From the NCBI GenBank assembly GCA_030831445.1, contig JAURLB010000218.1:1-9730 (forward strand): DNA of 9,730 nt, read 5' to 3'. The position numbers were made by a program, and so were the translations under genes. Position 1 is the stretch's first letter, and each line of letters starts with the position of its first letter. This document shows, piece after piece, positions 5,801-9,730 of the stretch. The notes under the pieces are model-generated. The model searched no databases. It saw only the letters and a program-made list of their open reading frames with translations, and was not told the origin of the DNA. Source of the stretch: Candidatus Nanopelagicales bacterium. Lineage in GTDB: Bacteria; Actinomycetota; Actinomycetes; S36-B12; UBA5976.

Positions 5801-6289
5801 TTAAATGCTTTGGATGTCAGCCACTGCTACACGTGCTGGACGCAATACCCGAGTGTCAATTCGGAAACCCACCTGCATCACTGCTGTAACAACTGTTTTC
5901 GTGGGACCTTCACCATCAAACGATGCATGCGAAATTCCTTCGTGCAGCATTGGATCGAATTCTTCACCAACCTCACCAAAAGTTTCTAAACCAAACTTCT
6001 TCAGTGTGTTTTCAATTGACTCAGAAACTGTCTTGAAAGCACCAGTCAATTCGCCATATTCACTAGCACGAGCAAAGTCGTCAAGTACTGGGAAGAGGGC
6101 ACTGACAACTTCTGCAATAGCGTTATCACGCGCAAGCGTTCTATCGCGCTCGACTCGACGGCGGTAGTTGTCGAACTCGGCGACTTTTCGCTGCAGTAGA
6201 TCTTTGTATTCAGCAAGTTCCGTTTGTTCATCGACAGGTGGTATCTCGTCGGATACCACCTCGTCGACATCAGGATTTTGTTCGGACAT
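5801..6289 (-). CDS. grpE: Nucleotide exchange factor GrpE
   Basis: A 162-aa dimeric exchange factor that releases ADP from DnaK and recycles the Hsp70 cycle. It has an acidic, disordered N-terminus (about 1-27). A long helix follows with KVAEFDNYRRRVERDR, the classical GrpE helix signature, then LFPVLDDFARA. The beta-wing domain carries GLETFGEVGEEFDPMLHEGISH and GFRIDTRVLRPARVAVAD, which match the family's conserved end. Its ATG shares one base with the dnaK stop (TAATG), and a GAGGA ribosome site lies 9 nt upstream inside dnaK (6299-6303). A 10-bp hairpin occupies nucleotides 29-54 of the gene. It is on the short side but complete. Altered GrpE activity would not be expected from the sequence. 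Confidence 0.96.
   Translation of the reverse strand: MSEQNPDVDEVVSDEIPPVDEQTELAEYKDLLQRKVAEFDNYRRRVERDRTLARDNAIAEVVSALFPVLDDFARASEYGELTGAFKTVSESIENTLKKFGLETFGEVGEEFDPMLHEGISHASFDGEGPTKTVVTAVMQVGFRIDTRVLRPARVAVADIQSI
6236..6261 (-). promoter_or_regulatory. Perfect 10-bp hairpin in the first codons of grpE
   Basis: AGGTGGTATC (6236-6245) and GATACCACCT (6252-6261) are exact reverse complements around a 6-nt loop (TCGTCG). In the transcript it starts about 28 nt after the grpE ATG and about 30 nt after the dnaK stop. It encodes residues of the disordered acidic N-terminus, so the protein would tolerate an RNA-level constraint here. It has no U-tract. Possible roles are 3' protection of dnaK mRNA or attenuation before grpE; these are inferred. 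Confidence 0.55.
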
Positions 6290-8106
6290 TAATTCTTGTC
6301 CTCATCCACTACTTCACCTTCAACAATATCTTCGTCTGTGTTCGGCATTGACTCTTCGGTTGCTGCCTGATTCTGCGAATACATTGAAGCACCGATTTGT
6401 TGACTGAGTGTTGAAACTCGATCGATACCTGACTTAATTGCATCAACATCGTCTGAAGCGAGAGCAGACTTCAATTCAGCAAGTGCTCCATTCAAGTCAG
6501 TTTTCTGTTCTTCACTGAGCTTGTCAGCATTGTCATTCACAAACTTCTCAGTCTGATACTGAAGGCTTTCTGCCATATTTCGGGTTTCTGCTTCTTCACG
6601 TCGTTTCGCATCTTCAGAAGCGTGGGCTTCAGCATCTGCCATCATGCGATCGATTTCTTCTTTCGAAAGACCAGAGCCACCGGTGATTGTGATTGATTGT
6701 TGGTTTCCTGTGCCCAAGTCTTTTGCACTCACATGCACGATGCCGTTGGCATCAATGTCGAAAGTGACTTCGATTTGAGGTACACCACGAGGTGCCGGTG
6801 GAAGTCCAACGAGTTCGAAGGTTCCAAGTTTCTTGTTGTATTGCGTCATTTCACGCTCACCTTGGAACACCTGGATACTCACTGATGGCTGATTGTCATC
6901 AGCAGTGGAGAAGACCTGTGAACGCTTCGTTGGGATTGTGGTGTTACGTTCGATGATTTTCGCCATGATGCCACCTTTGGTTTCAATACCAAGGGTGAGC
7001 GGTGTGACATCAAGAAGAAGTACATCTTTGACTTCACCCTTGAGCACACCTGCCTGTAATGCGGCACCAACTGCTACAACTTCGTCAGGGTTTACACCTT
7101 AATTTGGTTCACGACCATTGGTGAGCTTCTTCACAAGTTCAACAACCATTGGCATACGAGTTGATCCACCAACCATAACCACATGATCAATCTTGTTCAC
7201 GTCAATACCAGCATCACTAATAACTTGCTCGAATGGTTTACGGCATCGAGCAACTAAGTCTGTGGTTAATTGTTCAAACTGAGCGCGGGTAAATGTTTCA
7301 TCCAAGTGCAATGGACCTTCTGCTGATGCGGTGATGTAAGGAAGGTTGATTGACGTTTGCATTGATTGAGACAGTTCAATCTTTGCTTTTTCTGCTCCTT
7401 CACGTAAACGTTGCATTGCCATCTTGTCTTTTGACAAATCAACATTATGCGCATTTTTGAATTGCGAGATCAGGTAACTGATAATCGCACCATCCCAATC
7501 ATCTCCACCGAGATGGTTATCACCATGTGTTGCTTTTACTTCAACAACACCATCACCAATTTCAAGAAGTGACACGTCGAATGTTCCACCACCGAGGTCG
7601 AAGACCAAAATAGTTTGTTCTTTGTCTGCTTTATCTAAACCGTAGGCAAGTGCTGCTGCAGTTGGTTCGTTAATAATGCGCAAGACATTGAGACCAGCAA
7701 TCTCGCCAGCTTCTTTCGTCGCCTGACGTTGTGCATCATCGAAATATGCTGGGACCGTAATCACTGCGTCAGTGATAGTTTCGCCAAGATAACTTTCAGC
7801 ATCACGCTTTAACTTCATCAACGTTCGGGCACTGATTTCCTGGGCGCGATACGCCTTGCCATCAATGTCAGTGCTCCAGGTTGTTCCCATATGACGCTTC
7901 ACTGATCGAATCGTTCGGTCTGGGTTAGTAACTGCTTGTCGTTTTGCGACTTCACCGACCAGAACTTCACCGTTCTTGGCGAAGGCCACGATTGACGGGG
8001 TAGTGCGCGCACCTTCCGCGTTAGCGATAACGACGGGTTCGCCACCCTCTAGTACTGAAACCACTGAGTTTGTGGTTCCGAGGTCGATTCCTACTGCACG
8101 AGCCAT
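6289..8106 (-). pseudogene. dnaK: Hsp70 chaperone DnaK, interrupted by one in-frame stop codon
   Basis: This is a complete DnaK frame of 605 codons except that codon 336 is TAA (7099-7101). The first part (7102-8106, 335 aa) is the ATPase domain: DLGTTNS (8-14), [37 protein letters not shown] (170-177) and VGGSTRMP (312-319). It ends at GREPN. After the stop the same frame continues with [17 protein letters not shown], then [17 protein letters not shown], the substrate-binding domain and an acidic tail (EGEVVDED). So no sequence is lost and one codon is wrong, normally Lys in this position. The start at 8106 is set by GGAGGA five to six bases upstream; the in-frame start at 8178 lies inside the promoter. 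A GTG at 7047 could start a 252-aa C-terminal piece but has no good ribosome site. A product stopping at 335 aa would lack client binding. Sequencing error or true inactivation are both possible. Confidence 0.9.
7099..7101 (-). other. dnaK: In-frame TAA nonsense codon in dnaK
   Basis: The minus strand reads GAA CCA AAT TAA GGT GTA AAC CCT GAC, that is EPN-stop-GVNPD. E. coli DnaK has Lys at the aligned position (EPRKDVNPDE), so AAA to TAA, one A-to-T change, is the simplest origin. CAA to TAA by C-to-T is the alternative if the ancestor carried Gln. Confidence 0.9.
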
Positions 8107-8110
8107 TTTT

Positions 8111-8116
8111 TCCTCC
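8111..8116 (-). promoter_or_regulatory. Ribosome binding site that fixes the dnaK start
   Basis: The minus strand reads GGAGGA-AAAA-ATG, a strong site ending a few bases before the ATG at 8106. It makes the protein begin [14 protein letters not shown], as in other actinobacterial DnaK proteins. Confidence 0.8.
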
Positions 8117-8137
8117 ATTGTTGCTCTGATGACCCCG

Positions 8138-8166
8138 ATACTATGACTCAGACGGCGACTTGTCAC
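8138..8166 (-). promoter_or_regulatory. Promoter of the dnaK operon
   Basis: On the minus strand, GTGACA (8166-8161, -35-like) is followed after exactly 17 nt by TAGTAT (8143-8138, -10-like). Transcription would begin near 8130, giving a leader of roughly 24 nt containing the GGAGGA site. The second TGAGT half-site (8150-8146) lies in the spacer next to the -10, where a bound repressor would block polymerase. Confidence 0.5.
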
Positions 8167-8203
8167 ATTGACTATCACTCAATCTGAGTCGTATCGGCTC
8201 ACA
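8140..8203 (-). promoter_or_regulatory. HspR-operator (HAIR)-like repeats at the dnaK promoter
   Basis: The HAIR consensus is CTTGAGT-N7-ACTCAAG. At 8183-8203 the plus strand reads TCTGAGT-N7-GCTCACA, with the exact 7-nt spacer and 9 of 14 matching positions. In addition ACTATGACTCA (8140-8150) and ACTATCACTCA (8171-8181) are direct repeats 31 bp apart, about three helical turns. The second of these forms an inverted pair with TGAGT at 8185-8189. The repeats bracket the -35/-10. The HspR gene at the end of the operon makes it the likely binder. The match is degenerate, so the exact operator boundaries are uncertain. Confidence 0.5.
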
Positions 8204-8237
8204 TCTAAGAGATATAACTAGAAGGTTTCAGTATTTA

Positions 8238-8254
8238 TTCCGGACAAATCGGAA
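8238..8254 (-). terminator. Weak hairpin after the DoxX-like gene
   Basis: TTCCG (8238-8242) and CGGAA (8250-8254) form a 5-bp stem with a 7-nt loop, just beyond the stop at 8257-8259. On the minus strand AATTT precedes it and TAAAT follows. It is placed correctly to end the frnE-dcd-doxX transcript before the dnaK promoter, but a stem this short could be chance. Confidence 0.25.
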
Positions 8255-8256
8255 AA

Positions 8257-8609
8257 TTATTGCTTTACAGGACTATTTTTTGCCCAAATGAACATTGGGA
8301 CCTGAAGTGGGAGGCGAAGCCACGCCACTACCGCGACCGTGGTCCAGCCTCCATCAAGCTGTTCAAAGGCAACCACCAGTTCCCTATCCAAACCACCCCT
8401 AGGACTATCACGGTCAGTCGCGGTGCCCACCACTTTTGTTTCCATAATCCCCACGCGCACAGCAACTCAAAAGCCCCACTGAGCAGCGTCCAAAAGAGTG
8501 CTGATCCAATAAATGGAGGAATCAGCGCATAAAACACATCGGGTTTAACAAAATGAACAATCCCACTGAAAGTGAATGCGCCAATCAGGAACTTCGTTCC
8601 GAATGGCAT
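8257..8609 (-). pseudogene. DoxX-like (COG4270-like) small membrane protein, frameshifted near its C-terminus
   Basis: A four-helix membrane protein of the DoxX superfamily, function unknown. The first frame (93 aa from the ATG at 8609 to a TAG at 8328) gives FLIGAFTFSGIVHFVKPDVF, ALIPPFI, LLSGAFELLCAWGLW and the helix ending VVWIGNWWLPLNSL. It then stops early. Reading on in the -1 frame gives VAWLRLPLQVPMFIWAKNSPVKQ and a TAA at 8257. That is the family's usual ending (AWxRLPLQ followed by a last helix), so the gene was about 118 codons. A single missing base between roughly 8329 and 8355 explains the break, and no slippery heptamer is visible to suggest programmed shifting. The start overlaps the dcd stop (TAATG), which implies translational coupling. 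It could be a sequencing error or a real lesion that removes the last helix. Confidence 0.75.
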
Positions 8610-9187
8610 TAGGAAACGTCCGTGATGTGAAAATTCTGGAAGGATCGACTTGGTGTTGGACCACGCTGATTTTGATATCGCGAGCCGTACACATTTGAAC
8701 CGTAAGGATGTTCTGACGCAGAAGACATCTTGATAAAACAGAGTTGTCCGATTTTCATACCAGGCCAGAGCGTCACGGGAAGATTCGAAACATTGCTGAG
8801 TTCAAGCGTCACATGCCCTGAAAACCCTGGATCAATGAACCCCGCAGTTGCGTGGGTGAGGAGTCCCAGACGTCCAAGTGATGACTTTCCTTCAACACGT
8901 GCAGCAATGTCATCTGGCAGAGTCACAACTTCAAAGGTGCTACCAAGTACGAATTCACCAGGATGCAATACGAAGGGTTCGCTCGCTTCCACTTCAACAA
9001 GTCGAGTCATATCTTGTTGGTCTTCTCGAGGATCAATGAATTGATATTTGTGGTTCTCGAAAGTTCTGAAGAATCTATCAAGGCGGATATCAACACTGGC
9101 CGGTTGCACCATATCTTCTGAATATGGCTCGAGTTTCACTCGACCGCTTGCAATCTCTTGTTTGATGTCTTTGTCTGAAAGTAGCAC
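8609..9187 (-). CDS. dcd: dCTP deaminase, probably the bifunctional dUMP-forming type
   Basis: A 192-aa trimeric enzyme of pyrimidine nucleotide metabolism. In mycobacteria the homologue both deaminates dCTP and cleaves the resulting dUTP to dUMP and pyrophosphate, supplying thymidylate synthase. The sequence tracks that type closely: [12 protein letters not shown] at the start, [11 protein letters not shown] (27-37), EFVLGST (78-84), the phosphate-binding [10 protein letters not shown] (101-110), [17 protein letters not shown] (114-130) with the catalytic Glu at 129, [10 protein letters not shown] and QRGPTPSRS near the C-terminus. The start is GTG at 9187, chosen because the N-terminus then aligns with the family. 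The nearest Shine-Dalgarno-like GGAG is 12 nt away, overlapping the upstream gene's stop. It sits 9 nt after the frnE-like gene and overlaps the DoxX-like gene by one base. A purely monofunctional deaminase cannot be excluded without activity data. Confidence 0.95.
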   Translation of the reverse strand: MLLSDKDIKQEIASGRVKLEPYSEDMVQPASVDIRLDRFFRTFENHKYQFIDPREDQQDMTRLVEVEASEPFVLHPGEFVLGSTFEVVTLPDDIAARVEGKSSLGRLGLLTHATAGFIDPGFSGHVTLELSNVSNLPVTLWPGMKIGQLCFIKMSSASEHPYGSNVYGSRYQNQRGPTPSRSFQNFHITDVS

Positions 9188-9190
9188 GGG

Positions 9191-9204
9191 TGGAGATTAC
9201 TCCA
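9191..9204 (-). promoter_or_regulatory. Small palindrome covering the frnE-like stop codon and the dcd ribosome site
   Basis: TGGAG-ATTA-CTCCA is a 5-bp stem whose minus-strand arm contains GGAG, the only Shine-Dalgarno-like sequence before dcd, and whose loop contains the TAA stop. Ribosomes finishing the upstream gene would open it, which would couple dcd translation to it. A 5-bp stem is common by chance. Confidence 0.3.
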
Positions 9205-9730
9205 TCAGGGTTTCTAAATCCTCTAACTCTCGGGCTTTGGCAATTGCCGCTTCGAAGACTTCTTCGGTTTCTGCTCCAGCCACCGCTACTGCCTGGTTGA
9301 AGACAAAAAATGGCACACCTTGAATCTTCAACTGATCTGCGAGTTGCATGTCAAAGCTCACGATATCTTCATAGATATCGGATTCAAGAAGACTTCTAAA
9401 TTGCATATTCGTAATTCCGACACTGAGTGCAAGTGGTTCAAGGTCCTCTGGTGTAAAAATAGGTAAAGCCTCTTCAAAGTACGAGCGAAATAGGAGTGTG
9501 AGCAATTCTTTCTGCACACCTACTGTTGCCGCAAGATGAAGGAGTCGATGGGTGAATCGCGTATTGCCATGAATGGTTTTGTCGAGGTGATACTCAAGTC
9601 CAACCCCAAGAGCGATTTCGCTCAGCTGCTGCATCATTCCTTTTGCATCTTCAACAGGAATCCCGAATTTTTCTGCTAAATGCGCAACTGCTAGTTTCCC
9701 ATAATTCTCTGCCTGTTTATCGAGTTGAAA
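9197..9730 (-). CDS. DsbA-family oxidoreductase, FrnE-like, C-terminal part (runs off the right edge)
   Basis: The last 177 residues of a thioredoxin-fold protein of the FrnE group (DSBA-like domain, 2-hydroxychromene-2-carboxylate isomerase/disulfide isomerase relatives). The frame stays open to the window edge. It begins FQLDKQAENYGKLAVAHLAEKFG, matching the FQLdp segment that follows the CxxC-containing strand in FrnE. Next come the inserted helical domain (GVGLEYHLDKTIHGNTRFTH, RLLHLAA), the LFRSYFEE segment and the cis-Pro loop GVPFFVFN before the last strand (VAVAGAE). The N-terminus with any CxxC or equivalent lies beyond 9730, so redox activity cannot be judged. The ATG at 9637 is internal and not the start. 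It is upstream of dcd on the same strand, with a 9-nt gap, so they are probably co-transcribed. Family membership is clear; the physiological substrate is unknown. Confidence 0.88.
   Translation of the reverse strand, partial: FQLDKQAENYGKLAVAHLAEKFGIPVEDAKGMMQQLSEIALGVGLEYHLDKTIHGNTRFTHRLLHLAATVGVQKELLTLLFRSYFEEALPIFTPEDLEPLALSVGITNMQFRSLLESDIYEDIVSFDMQLADQLKIQGVPFFVFNQAVAVAGAETEEVFEAAIAKARELEDLETLME

Noticed and set aside
5805..6167. 120-codon open frame on the plus strand
   Set aside because: It is antisense to grpE, which carries clear family motifs along the whole stretch.
6289..7047. A deliberately split DnaK, with the C-terminal half starting at GTG 7047
   Set aside because: There is no Shine-Dalgarno before the GTG, 17 conserved in-frame residues lie between the stop and the GTG, and the frame never shifts. 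A point nonsense change is simpler.
7099..7101. Stop-codon reassignment (TAA read as an amino acid)
   Set aside because: TAA also ends grpE, dnaJ, hspR, dcd, the SDR and other genes here at the expected family lengths.
1..9730. CRISPR array, transposase, integrase, tRNA or rRNA
   Set aside because: I saw no regularly spaced long repeats, no mobile-element proteins and no RNA-gene signatures on either strand.

Overview
The window looks like a piece of a compact, low-to-mid GC actinobacterial genome. The main evidence is the dnaK-grpE-dnaJ-hspR heat-shock operon with a MerR-type HspR at its end, a dCTP deaminase of the mycobacterial type, a PHO-box-like repeat in front of pstS, and very tight gene packing (three stop/start overlaps of the form TAATG). 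By eye the GC content is mid-40s percent. The N-terminal Lys-rich C...C...W module on the secreted PstS resembles proteins I recall from freshwater planktonic actinobacteria (acI / Nanopelagicales). That placement is an inference, not something the sequence proves.

Layout, left to right. 1-1315 (minus): start of a phosphate ABC transporter operon, pstS followed by a truncated pstC. 1316-1457: divergent control region with four PHO-box-like half-sites in 11-nt phase and a probable leaderless promoter. 1458-1937 (plus): unrecognised 159-aa protein. 2047-3267 (plus): type II NADH dehydrogenase. 3268-3470: convergent gap with a strong 11-bp terminator-like hairpin and weaker inverted repeats. 3471-4235 (minus): short-chain dehydrogenase. 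4287-8106 (minus): dnaK, grpE, dnaJ and hspR, with a promoter and HspR-operator-like repeats at about 8130-8203. 8257-9730 (minus): FrnE/DsbA-like oxidoreductase (partial), dcd and a DoxX-like (COG4270-like) membrane protein.

How the genes work together. DnaK, GrpE and DnaJ form the Hsp70 folding machine, and HspR is its autoregulator, which in Streptomyces uses DnaK as co-repressor. PstS and PstC import phosphate. NDH-2 feeds electrons from NADH to quinone without pumping protons. Dcd supplies dUMP for thymidylate synthesis.

The most notable points are two lesions and a repeated layout. dnaK is interrupted by a single in-frame TAA at codon 336 (7099-7101), with fully conserved DnaK sequence on both sides. 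The DoxX-like gene just upstream carries a frameshift near 8329-8355. Sequencing or consensus error and genuine inactivation are both possible. Two perfect 10-11 bp hairpins lie about 25-55 nt inside the coding starts of pstC and grpE, each just after a gene (pstS, dnaK) normally needed in excess. This suggests, without proving, hairpin-based differential expression inside packed operons. I found no CRISPR array, mobile element, rRNA or tRNA, and no clearly new defence or biosynthetic system.
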